A stretch of DNA of 64,000 nt, taken from NCBI RefSeq assembly GCF_019059575.1, contig NW_024882210.1:186001-250000 (forward strand). Reading direction: 5' to 3'. The translations under genes and the position numbers were made by a program. The notes beneath the pieces were generated by a model. It searched no databases. It worked only from the letters and a program-made list of their open reading frames with translations, and had not been told where the DNA came from. Source of the stretch: Amphibalanus amphitrite. Lineage: Eukaryota; Arthropoda; Thecostraca; Balanomorpha; Balanidae. Of this stretch, positions 12,615 through 30,856 are shown piece by piece. Each line of letters opens with the position of its first letter. The stretch's first letter is position 1.

Positions 12615-14994
12615 CACTGAGAAACACATTTTAGAACTTATACTGATAGTACTCACCTGAGCACCTTCGATGGTTTCCATTTTGCCGCTTTGAGGAATTG
12701 GTCTTTCTCGAGAACTGTGCATGGTCTCCACTTCGGTTTCAGGAGTGGATTTGGTCTTGACCGAGATAGTTTAGTACTGGAAGTTGTCTAGCTACCCGTG
12801 TAACGCAAACAGTCGGTCTGCGATGAGATTCGAACCAGCAGTCATTCGGTCAGAAAGGATGGTAAACTTCTCACTTTTTTCCTTATAGTTCTCGCAGCTG
12901 ACGTGTTTTGACGACAGATGTCAGCACAGAAGGAAACTTAAGGCGTAGGTGGCGCTGTGTTAAGAGTAGAGCAGTTTGAAGTGCTGCGATTCCATTTTCG
13001 CTTAGGAAAATAGCAATTATTGATAAAAATAAAACATGTATTTTTCAGTAGAAGAAATAATTTTTAATGAAAAAGAGCCTTACTATATGACACGATGTTT
13101 ATCGATTTTAACAGTTCAAACCACTTTAAATGGATATCCCTAAGGAACATCTCTATAATGCCTCAGTGCTTCCGGTCCTTCCTTTCTCGAAAGCACTGCG
13201 AAGGCTGCCGGCAGCGTGGTTGTTCCTTTCGCGAGTTGGTGTCTGGCGCACTGCGCGAACGTCTCATGGTGAGTTTGTTTTCTGTATGTCTTTGTGTGCA
13301 CTTAACAGCTTGAGAGTAACCACAGCAAAGGTAATTACCTACTCTGGGAGGTGGCAAAATCTGTGTGCCATTGCCCATTTTTGGGATTTAAGTTGCGATT
13401 GCCATCTGTTTGCCAGTGTTAGCAAAATCTGCTTAAATACCAATCCGTGTGCTTTGAGGATATGGCTCAGAAATTAAGCGTTTCTGAACGTTTCTAAACG
13501 ACAGAAATCTGCCGTTTCTCTAATATTTGTCTTACTCTCCCTTTCAGAGCAAGAAGCCGTGGAGACGATGCTCTCAATGTTGGACACCGAAGTGAGGCAA
13601 CTCATCGGGCACAACGCCAAAATGTCCCTGTTGTGTCCTGGCCTGGGTCACGCGTGTCGCGCCTTGACAGCCGTGACCTTGAACGACCTTGACCGGCCGG
13701 GCCGGGCCGAGCGGCCGAGGGTCAGTATCGTCCGAGCGGCGCTGGTGTCAACACAGCTGAGTGCCGCGAGGTGAGGTGAGGCGTGTTCGCCGAGACGGTC
13801 CGGCCACAGTGAAATAGTGAAATAGTGGTGTAATCGATAATATGCGTGGCCAGTACGCGAGTGAGATTGACCCTGTGCGCGACACCGATTCAGAGACGCA
13901 CAGAAGTTAACACCGTCGTGTCGGATCGCTCGTACCGGTGATGGGAGACAACGAGCAGCTGGAGCGTCTGATGGCGCTCATGGTTCAGCAGTCAGCAGGC
14001 TGCCATGCTGGAGTAGCTCCTTCCCAGCCAGATGTACCAGCTGCGCAAACTGTCTAGAGCGGCCAACCGGCTGTCGTCGCCTCCGCCGCTCCTATGGCTA
14101 GACTTCGGTCTCGCATGGACTCCCGTCGGTAGTGTTCACATGCCAGCCCATACATTTTACCTGCATTAACTTTTTAATGTCTGTGCCTGTGTAACTATTG
14201 TACGTGCCTGTACTTAACAGTGTTTGAATTGTACATCGTTCGCACAGTCTGTGGACCGTGGGGAGCGCCGCTTGACATGCATTTTTGCACTTACCTGCAT
14301 TCCGTGTTAAAAGTAAAGTAAAGGGACTGAGCCGTCGTGCACCGGGAGATATTATGGTCTCTTGCTAAACGACTCAGTTGAAACTCAGCACGCTGGTCGG
14401 TACTGACTGGGGCGGCAAGCGAGAGGGTTTGGGCAGCTTTTGAAACAAAATGTTCGCATCGAAAAATTGCATCGCATGTTCTGTTCCAGAGTGAGTTTTT
14501 TGACATCTGACACAATAAATATACATGCCTGTTCTTTACCTTGTTTGTGCATGGAGGGAATGGGAAGGATCGAGAACGCGGATGCTGTGCCATGAAAAGC
14601 TGGCGCTCTACAGGGAGGGGAGGGGGGGGGGAATGGGTCGTGAGCGCGAATGCCGTGCAAGGAAAGCCGGCGCTCTTAAGTTGTAAAGTTCTCGGAGACC
14701 ATACAGGATCATATTATGAGCGGGCATTGTGTTCGTTTATGATCTCATGACCTGGTAAAGGTTCTCATGGGAGATCATCCCGCAGTATAAGAGTACCTTA
14801 TCCGGGCAAAGTTTTCGTTCAAGATAGCACACCATTCTCACTCGAGAACGTTACGGGAAAAACCTGAGAACTTTACCAAACTGGAGACCAACAACTGTAA
14901 ACAAAGTTCTCCCCAATTGAGGCTCTCATACAAGACCAGAACGACCCCTGCATGGTCTCCGAGAACCATGGATAGGCTTGAGTGTTTCTCAGTG
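12615..14994. mobile_element. TA-flanked insertion inside the split MITE (Tc1/mariner-like ends)
   Basis: It begins CACTGAGAAACAC and ends with the exact complement, with TA on both sides (12613-12614 and 14995-14996). It is 2380 bp long. No transposase is recognised. The inverted repeat is only about 13 bp, so the superfamily call rests mainly on the TA flank. Confidence 0.6.
13130..13774 (+). CDS. Weak two-exon candidate ORF inside the TA-flanked insertion
   Basis: The frame from ATG 13130 to 13268, spliced over a good donor (catg|gtgagt) to a good acceptor (ctccctttcag, exon from 13548), stays open to the stop at 13774 and gives 121 aa. The product (MDIPKEHLYNASVLPVLP at the start) resembles nothing I know. 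Splice signals and frame agreement are the only support, and a chance coincidence is quite possible. Confidence 0.15.
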
Positions 14995-15119
14995 TAGGGA
15001 TAGGGCTAATGTTAAAATGTCAAAATCAAAGGGGGGCACGGTGCCCCGGTGCCCTCCCCGTTCCGCCGCCTATGTGTGACATGTGCTTAACAGCAGGGAT
15101 GCGGAGCCGTGGAAATTTC

Positions 15120-15285
15120 AAACGGCTCCGGCTCCGGCTCCGGCTCCGGAGAAAAAAATTGGCTCCGGCTCCGGCTCCGGCTCCGGGTGAAATGTTATGG
15201 CGGCTCCGGCTCCGGCTCCGGCTCCGAGTAAAATGGTTCGGCTCCGGCGGCTCCGGCTCCGGCGGCTCCGGCTCCGACTCAGTAC
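15120..15285. repeat. Left (GGCTCC)n array
   Basis: Blocks of three to four GGCTCC hexamers are separated by short AT-rich spacers such as gagaaaaaaatt and gtgaaatgttatggc. Confidence 0.92.
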
Positions 15286-15575
15286 ATCCCCTTTGCAATC
15301 AATTAAATACGGGTGGAAGAAAAATTGGATTGGTTATACGCGTTACCTACTCTTGCCATGACCGGCTCACCGCGTCCCCGCGCAAACGCACCTCGGAGAG
15401 AACTGGCAGAACAAAGGACTAGGAAGCGATGGCATTGGAAACGCAGTCGCCGCGAATCGGAGTTCACTGAACCATCGTAAGCTTACACCCATCTCGGCTG
15501 CATTGGGGGGTGGGGGGTGGGGGTGGGGGTGGGAAGAGACGGTGCTGGGAGTCGCAGTCCACTGCACTGGCTTAA

Positions 15576-16073
15576 AGGGACTATCCCACCTTTAACATGG
15601 GGTTTGAGTTGAGATAGCCAAGTTTGCGGCGAGGTTCAGAAACCACTATCTATCTAGGTTGCAACCCCCGCGGCCTCTTGGTGTTGAAGAAATTCGTTCC
15701 CTTCATTTGAAAATGGGCCTTGTACAAGGCCCTATCTTCAACATGGAGCGACCGTTAGTGTGACGTCACCTCGTTTAGTCATTCTGATTTAAATGGGTTT
15801 GTTCGTTTAAAAATCGCTTAAAACTTGGTCTGAACTTCGTTGTGGTGCCTACAGAGTAAAAAGAATCAGCTTTATGACAGTAATGTGGCCTGGGGAAGGA
15901 GGTAATTTTGGGCTGTGACGTCACATATTTGAAAGTTTGTGTTTGGAATATGGGAAGCCTAAGATGTTTAATGAAAAAATAAATGCCAGAACCGTGTTCC
16001 TTGTCATCCAATCTATAAAGTCGGGCACAATTTAACTGGTTTTAACAACATTTTAGAAGGTGGGATAGTCCCT
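15576..16073. mobile_element. piggyBac-type MITE (TTAA), 498 bp
   Basis: TTAA at 15572-15575 and 16074-16077 flanks the TIR AGGGACTATCCCACCTT. Sequence next to the left end (aacatggggttt, gagatagcca) is shared with the element at 60437-60944. No ORF of note. Confidence 0.85.
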
Positions 16074-16228
16074 TTAAAAACAATGGCCGTCACCTGATGA
16101 CCGGTCCTCATGTTCTGGGGATGCAGTAGACGTGAGGGGGGGGGGGGGAGGAGCAGACAGGAAGTTGATTGCGTACCATGTGGGATACTGGGGATATTCG
16201 GCTTTTTCATTCACTTGATGGCCCATGA

Positions 16229-16426
16229 CGTACTACTGGTCTCAAGATAAGGGCCCAGGCGACCTGTAGTTTTGATGCGAATACCCTTACCCTCGCCACA
16301 ACTCGGGCCGAGTGCACCCCTCCTCCCAGCCAGCGCCACCCCCACTCACATTGTGGCGAGGGTGAGGGTATTCACCGCATCAAAACTACAGGTCGCCTGG
16401 GCACTTATATTGAGACCAATAGTACG
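16229..16426. mobile_element. Palindromic foldback MITE, about 198 bp
   Basis: Arms of about 75 bp (cgtactactggtctcaagat through taccctcgccaca) are inverted at 16350-16426 around a 45-base C-rich loop. Left and right arms differ at a few positions. Confidence 0.8.
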
Positions 16427-16509
16427 ATATGTTTTACTGCCTTGTACTGTCAAACCGAACTAGGTCAATTATTGTTTTTCCTCTTCAAAAATAAAAAGGA
16501 GCCGGAGTC

Positions 16510-16645
16510 GCCCCCTTTTTTGGCGGCTCCGGCTCCGGCTCCGGCTCCGGGCTATATTGTTTCACGGCTCCGGCTCCGGCTCCGGCTCCGGGCAAAATAT
16601 GCCGGCTCCGGCGGCTCCGGCTCCGACTCCGGCTCCGGCTCCGCA
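16510..16645. repeat. Right (GGCTCC)n array
   Basis: The same hexamer and block structure as the left array, with spacers gggctatattgtttca and gggcaaaatatgcc. Confidence 0.92.
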
Positions 16646-16739
16646 TCCCTGCTTAACAGGGCTATCGAATGCGCTTTTTTGCGGCGCTGTAGCTCTATCG
16701 GTTCCCGAGATAGCCGTTGGCAGTTTCCAAAATGTTGAA

Positions 16740-16924
16740 ATAGTCAACATTTTACCTTTGGTGACCTCTGGTGGTTTTCGTCCTTATTTTTGACGTTCTT
16801 TCGATTGCCGCTTACCGCGTGTCGCTACGTGGCCCAGGAGCCGAGTTAGAAGGGGGGGGGGGTGTTCAAACACCCCCCCCCCCGCGGCCCGGCGCGGAAT
16901 CTCAGAGCACCGGCCCGGCGCGGG
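16740..16924. mobile_element. Fragment of a TTAA element with terminal G/C hairpin
   Basis: The right end reads ...GGCCCGGCGCGGG followed by TTAA (16925-16928), with a G-tract, GGTGTTCAAACACC and a C-tract inside it, as in the complete elements at 19725 and 59209. A left end was not found. Confidence 0.5.
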
Positions 16925-17636
16925 TTAATGCTTTGGAATTGCGCACGCCGGCTGTCGGCAGGGAGGAGTGAGAAAATACAGTAGCCGTGCCGCCACGCAG
17001 GTAAACTGGAAACGAAGCGTGGTACAAATATTTTATGGGATGGGTCGGTCAATGGTCCAGAGCACGAGGAGGATGGTTGACTTAAAACGAAAATTGTCAT
17101 CAAAAGCTGAAACGAAGAAAGGACTCGAGATGGAAGCCAATGGAATGGAACAAATTCACAAATCGCATGCCTATCATCACTCACAAGTCACATATCATTT
17201 ATCAATCACATCAAATACCTAACATCGAATTGAAATGATATACTTACCATTTTGCGAGTAAATGTTCGTCAGTCTTCGATCGTTATTTCAAGGACATCAT
17301 TTGAAAAACAAATCGGCTTTCTACACTTGCAACTTGCAAGTTAGGTAAAACTCCGCGCGCGCGGCTCTGGTTGGGCTCTGGGATGAAGACGCGCGCAGCA
17401 TTCAGCAAGGAACTGACCGAGACAGAATCATGATTCAGGTTGTCACCACTCGGCACTCACCACTTCCAAGTTCCACGAAATCTTCATTTATGTTGATCCA
17501 CCTTTCTAACAACTCAAACTGTCCACACGGATTGCCGAGACTCCAATCATCATTCAACAGCCACCGCGCTGATCACAATTCACAACATTTCCGTTCGCGG
17601 CCAATTCGCGGCTCACAAGTGACTTAGCACGGCACC

Positions 17637-17751
17637 ATGCAGCAGAAAGCCGAAGCAGAGCTTCATATCACTCCGCCAGATGTCTCTAATTTCACTGAAA
17701 TCAAATGCTGTGAAATATGTAGACTTCGGCAATATCCATTATCCTGTGACT
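17637..17751 (+). other. Candidate short first exon with consensus donor
   Basis: The ATG in context ggcaccATGc opens 38 codons (MQQKAEAELHITPPDVSNFT at the start, with a CCEIC cysteine cluster). It ends at a perfect donor, ct|gtaagt. If joined to the LETM1 acceptor at 20967 it would be a short upstream ORF out of frame with LETM1. It could equally be the start of an unrelated gene or chance. Confidence 0.2.
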
Positions 17752-18134
17752 GTAAGTGTACACTGTACAACTCAACTAATCTTTCACTTTTTTAATAAAA
17801 CCATCTAGTTTTCTGGAATCATTGAACCAAAGCCATCTATAGAACATAAATGATGACTTATCAAGACGATCAAAACACAGAAAAGGAAAGTTGCTTCAAG
17901 ATAGATTATACTCTTTCTAGGTAAATATTAAGGGTTTTCTGGACTGAAATATTGATATACCCTTTAAATAGTGAAAAACGCCTTCGTTTTATGAAAATGG
18001 CTTTAAAAGATGCATCCAATGCTTGCAAATTGCAAATATGACTTTCTTTCAAAATTTGCAGCGCCTTAGACTAGCATTTTCCACTTTTCACGATGCGGCT
18101 GCGGCCAACATGACGCAAGCCGATATTTTGCTTC

Positions 18135-18136
<2 letters not shown>

Positions 18137-18164
<28 letters not shown>
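18137..18164. repeat. (GT)n microsatellite
   Basis: About 14 GT repeats. Confidence 0.95.
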
Positions 18165-18165
<1 letters not shown>

Positions 18166-19724
18166 GTGAGTTGCGGTTGCAAGTCAAAGTCAAAGTGGCA
18201 AGATGACTCTGGATTGGATTCTGATTGCTGAAGTCTAGCTACTCGTTTTCATTTTAAGTGTTTTCGAAATTTCGTCTGCCTTTATTAACATGCAAAGCTT
18301 TCAACTACATTAATTAGGATAGGCATATTCATTCCAATTCAGGGTTTGGATTCTCGAAACAAGAGCATTCAATTTTGTCTACTTATGTGAGCATTTTTCG
18401 ATATAAATTGTACCTGAAGGCTGAAGAGTGCTTACTATTGATATAGGTTCATAAAAGTGTGCATTTTCTTCCTTACAAGGAGCAACCTATTTAAAAAGGT
18501 AAGCTAACTGGCCATGCTTCAACAAATATTGATACAATATTTATCGGCTTTCTGTTCATTGATAAGTAAGTGGTACCCAGGTACAGTCCACAGCAGAAGT
18601 AATGTGGGGTTTCAGTCATGGGTATGTTCTGCTTCTGAAGCTTAGGAACGATTAGCCAGATTACAGTGAAACTTTGAATGTAGCTTATACCTATGTATCG
18701 TCACCCTTGCAGCTGCAACTTTAGGTATTGACATGACATCTTCTTTTCGATCACTCCGCATTAAACAATCGCCAGTCAAAGCCAACCGTTGAGATTGGTA
18801 AAACCCTACATTACTTTAGCGGTGGGCTGTACCTAGTTGTTGAGATGTTTTGCAGAGAGATTTATATATTTTCAAGCATTTGGTTATTATTAATTTGTAT
18901 TTAAGCTCACAGTCACCCCACTTGGCGTAATCCACAACTTGAACTGGTTTCAGTTGTCGTGCTGGAAGTACCTACTGCTTTTTACTTGATAGTGGTTGAC
19001 TGCCTGAATAATAAAAACATTTGTTTTACCTTAGAAGTAAGGATTCATGATATTGATATGATTAGACAAATCTACTGTGTTTCTGCTGTTTGCTTTGCTG
19101 CCATGCTATCTCCTTGCCATTCTCCTGCTTATCTGCTGTTTTATTAGTTCTGTTCTAGATAGACAATAGAAATGCATTATTGCTGGACATTGCACAGAGG
19201 TGAAACATGAGCATAGTCAATGAGCAAACAAAGGGATGAGTAGTCAAAAGCAATAATTGATGGTGCGTTGCCAGTTGCAGGGTTTATTGTGATAGTGTTA
19301 CATAAGATTTGGTAGTTTTGGTGGTAATAAAGCTCTTTTTTATAAGATATCTATCTTATGTTTTGTGACATTTCAAATATCGAACATTCTATGAAGAGAA
19401 AAAGTGGTTGTGTAGTGGATAAAAGTAGATACATATGATCACTGTGCAGCTCACCTGTTCTACAGTGTGTGCTGCAAAGGTAGATGGATATTGGATAATC
19501 AAAATGGATAACATAGTGGATATCAAATCGTATATGCTAGTGGTTCACCACTGGTTGCATATACTCTGCAATGTGCAATGTGCATTATGTAATGCTAGTT
19601 ATTGGTGTGGGTGATCAACATTAGTAGCTATGCTGCTAGCACCACAAAGCCCAATAGGCAATATTCAAAGGTAGGAATTATCAGGACAGTTTCTTGAAAA
19701 AAAAATCTAGTTACTGCACTTTAA

Positions 19725-20599
19725 CCCTCGCCGGCACAGGGGGGGGGGTTGATGCAACCCCCCCTAAGGTTTTTTCGCGAATAACTCGCGTAAAAAGCGG
19801 CCGATCGCGACGAAACTTTCAGTACCCTCGCATTGATCAATTTTACACCTACCCTGAAAATTTCATGACCCTGACCCCAATGACCTTTGACCTGTGACCT
19901 CTTTTCTGTGACCATGTTTGGCCGAAATCGCGGTTCGGCGCATGTCGGCTCGCATTAACCGCGCGTTTGCAAGCTTTTCGTGGTTTCAAACGTTCAAACA
20001 TGTGATTTGATGTTGCTCCCATGCATTAGGGTGGGTTTCAAGGTCACCTGAAGGTCAGGTCAGGTCATTGACCTTTGGTGACCTCGGGTGACCTCGTTTC
20101 ACTTTTTCGAGTTTTACATGTTTCTAGGCTAGTTTTTGGAGCTGAATTCGAATTTAGCAACCATTTGAACATTTACGAAGTAGTTTTGGTGCCTTCGTAA
20201 CATGTTACGAAGCTGTCCGAGGCGGTTGACACGTAGTACGAATACCCGTCACAACCCCTACCGGTTGACCTGACCTGACCTGACCCGACCTGGTCTAAAT
20301 GCTTAAAGACATCATCTCTGATCAAAACTAACACGATATTCGTGATCAGCACCCTGGAAAACCACATAGCAGCCACACTTTACGACTTTCTAACAGGTCC
20401 CGATTTTCCCGGTTTTCGGGTCATTGACCTGACCTGGAAGGTCACCCGATGACCTAGGACCTTAAAATTGGGTATCATCAGCTTCGTCTCGTGACGGGCA
20501 ACACGCTCGTTTTTTCCGCGAAGCTCTAGCTCGATCAGGGGCCAAACGCGAGGGGGGGGTCGTACCAACCCCCCCCCCCTTGTGCCGTGCCGGCGAGGG
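19725..20599. mobile_element. piggyBac-type element (TTAA) with G/C hairpin ends and AGGTCA sites, 875 bp
   Basis: TTAA at 19721-19724 and 20600-20603 flanks the TIR CCCTCGCCGGCAC. Inside each end a G-tract and a C-tract surround a small palindrome-like core (gttgatgcaac at left). The interior carries many TGACC/AGGTCA half-sites, including TGACCTTTGACCT at 19881-19893 and aggtcaggtcaggtca at 20052-20067. It encodes no transposase. Confidence 0.85.
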
Positions 20600-20937
20600 T
20601 TAAAGTGTATACAAAGCCTGGCATTCTGTAGGTGGATGAAGGCTGAAGCTTGTATTCTGTAACAAGTTATTGACAGTTGACACTTTTGGCTGGTACTTGG
20701 TAGATATTATCCACAATGACATTCAAGAACAGGAATGAGTTAGGTTAGGTGGTTTGTGTGGCTATATTGTATGGTTTTGCAGTTTGCTTGTGCTGGACAT
20801 GACTGTTTAGGCACTGCCAAGGTATAACCTGTGATAGTGTTCACTGTTCAGTGACTGGCCTGTGGTGTTCTGTGGTTGAATGGATGGAGGGACTGGGACT
20901 TGGGAGCAATGTTTTTTTCACGTGACTGCACTAGCTG

Positions 20938-20966
20938 TACTAACGCTCAGTGCCGTTGTTCGTCAG
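20938..20966 (+). promoter_or_regulatory. Probable 3' splice acceptor of a LETM1 5'-UTR intron
   Basis: A perfect tactaac branch-point match (20938-20944) lies 22 bases before the AG at 20965-20966, with T-rich sequence between. The ATG follows 6 bases later. This implies at least one untranslated exon upstream and argues against starting at ATG 20880, which would be intronic. Confidence 0.5.
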
Positions 20967-20972
20967 GCGGCC

Positions 20973-29104
<8,132 letters not shown>

Positions 29105-30855
29105 CGCTGTGCTGGGAGCATCTAGGACGAATGGGGACGGGACGGGAGGGAGGGTAGGAGTCAATGAGATTGTATGCGGGGATAGAAAAGCGGCATTTGT
29201 CGCTAACGAGTAGCGCACATTGTTGAATCCGTACTTGGAGAGATATGAATTGTTTAGTGGATGGTTGGCTACCATTTTGGGTTCAAATGTGTTGATACAT
29301 GCCGACTTTTTGGACCCGGTATTGCCTGAATCGGCCTGTCTCGGCTGTGTTGGTCTGGCCATGCTACTGTTTGCCTGTGAGGGCACCGGTGGGGTTGCGG
29401 GCTGCGGACGATCCTGCCAGCCGCGCGTGCAATGGTCTCGTCGGGCGGCTGGTCCGACCGTCGTACTGGGGTTGCTGGGGAAGAGGGAATGGAGCGATTG
29501 AGATGCTGAGACTCCATACGGCGGGGGTGGGCGGCGAAGGCCGACCCGGTTGTTACGTGGTTCTGGTACCGAACGTCAAGTGATGAATGCGCGATGAGAA
29601 CTTGTTGCAGCGCCGCGGAGGCATCTAGATAGCTCGGCGAATTAGGAAAGCCGGAGTCGCCTTCGCTGGTAGGGGCCTGTAGTCGTGCGCGTCCGCTAAG
29701 TTATGTTTATTTAACCGTCTTGTCTACCGCAGTGCTGATTATGTGCGCCAGTTTGAGTTGAAGGGCGTGCGGGCGTGGCCGGGCGGCGCTCCGCACCACG
29801 GCATCAGATGAGGGTATTGCACCTACCTCGTGACCGCCGGCGGGACGTCAATACCGGCCTCCCAGACCATGGCTCCGGCCGCGGCAGTGATTCCACCCCG
29901 GCCCTGCGAACCGCGGCCGACCCGCCGCTAGAAACTCCTCCGCCTTTGGTACGCTTGTTCACGTTTGTCGCCAAAGTCCGAGAGTTTCCTTGTTGCTGTG
30001 TATGTCGCCGAGGCTCTGGTGAATCGGTAGCCTTCTTCGGTGGCCGACCGCCGCCGTTCGCGGCGCTAACTCGTCGACCCATGTCTCGCAGACTGACTGG
30101 ATACCAGGGAAAATACAAAGACTGCGAGATAAACAGCATATGGACTTTTGATATGCATTTCAGATGGAACAGACGGCACTAAGGCAAGTCTGATGCCAGC
30201 AGTTGTAAATTGAGAAGGGGTCTCGATTGAAAATAGTAAGCTAAATCGTTTGCATTTTATTGGCATTCACTGCGAGTAATTGTATGCGCGCGGGCAGCTC
30301 AGTATCCCAGTCATCGTAGCCCCTTGTAACAGTGAATGGCGCTCCTCACCCTCTCCCTCCCTCCCTCGTACGCGCAGAAACCGTGCGCAGCCAAGCATCA
30401 TTCCACAAACATCAAGCATTCACTTTACGGATCACATTGCTCTCACATCCATACATGAACATCATCCCATAATCACTGAATGGTGAACACTGAACGAGCC
30501 TGAGACAGCCCAAGTTCGAACCCATACGATACCGTGTGAGGTAGGCTGCGGCACACGCCGACCTACATACACCATGGCACACCAGGCCCGGTCAGCGAAG
30601 ATACACAAATCGTATGGACATCCCGGCGTAGGCTCCGCATTTCCGCTGTCACGAATTGACTCGCGTGGCGAGTCGGCGACCGCAACCGACACACAATGCT
30701 ATGACAGAGGCGGTGATGCATGTACATTGTACATACGGCAATAGCACGGTTCTGGTTCACCCATCACTGTCGGCTATGCCCCTGCCGTATGGTTCGAAAA
30801 GTATCAATCGCCGCCGCACAGTTGCGTGTGCTTGAAGATGCGAAGTGGGCTGGCT
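29105..30855. other. Convergent LETM1/SEH1 intergenic region with both 3' UTRs
   Basis: This spacer lies between the LETM1 stop and the SEH1 stop and should hold both 3' untranslated regions. I see no further coding region and no clear AATAAA for LETM1. A short CpG-rich stretch (29770-30070) has no recognisable product. Confidence 0.6.
30256..30261 (-). terminator. Candidate poly(A) signal of SEH1
   Basis: TTTATT on the plus strand is AATAAA on the minus strand, about 600 bases beyond the SEH1 stop. It is the best canonical hexamer in a sensible position, but no transcript evidence is available here. Confidence 0.4.
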
Positions 30856-30856
30856 G

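Larger units (their letters stand above)
12532..15074. mobile_element. Short hAT-type MITE split by a 2.4-kb insertion
   Basis: The ends CAGTAGCGGCGGAAC and (complement) CATAGGCGGCGGAAC are flanked by the 8-bp duplication TGTGACAT (12524-12531 and 15075-15082). The two halves, 12532-12614 and 14995-15074, together match the intact copy at 58006-58164. Confidence 0.85.
15094..16651. mobile_element. hAT-type element with (GGCTCC)n arrays and nested MITEs
   Basis: The termini CAGGGATGCGGAGCCG and its complement are flanked by the 8-bp duplication CTTAACAG (15086-15093 and 16652-16659). Subterminal GGCTCC hexamer arrays lie at 15120-15285 and 16510-16645, on the same strand. A TTAA MITE (15576-16073) and a palindromic MITE (16229-16426) sit inside. 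No transposase was seen. Confidence 0.88.
16929..19720. other. No gene recognised; possible LETM1 5' region
   Basis: Mostly AT-rich. It contains a small CpG-rich patch at 17350-17400, a GT microsatellite at 18137-18164 and a short candidate exon at 17637-17751. The LETM1 untranslated exon and promoter may lie here. Confidence 0.35.

Noticed and set aside
12820..12870. tRNA-like ttcgaacc box
   Set aside because: The flanking bases do not form a T stem and no cloverleaf can be drawn on either strand.
20880..20972. LETM1 start at ATG 20880
   Set aside because: A branch point and acceptor lie between it and ATG 20973, and the extra 31 residues do not resemble the family. It is kept only as an alternative.
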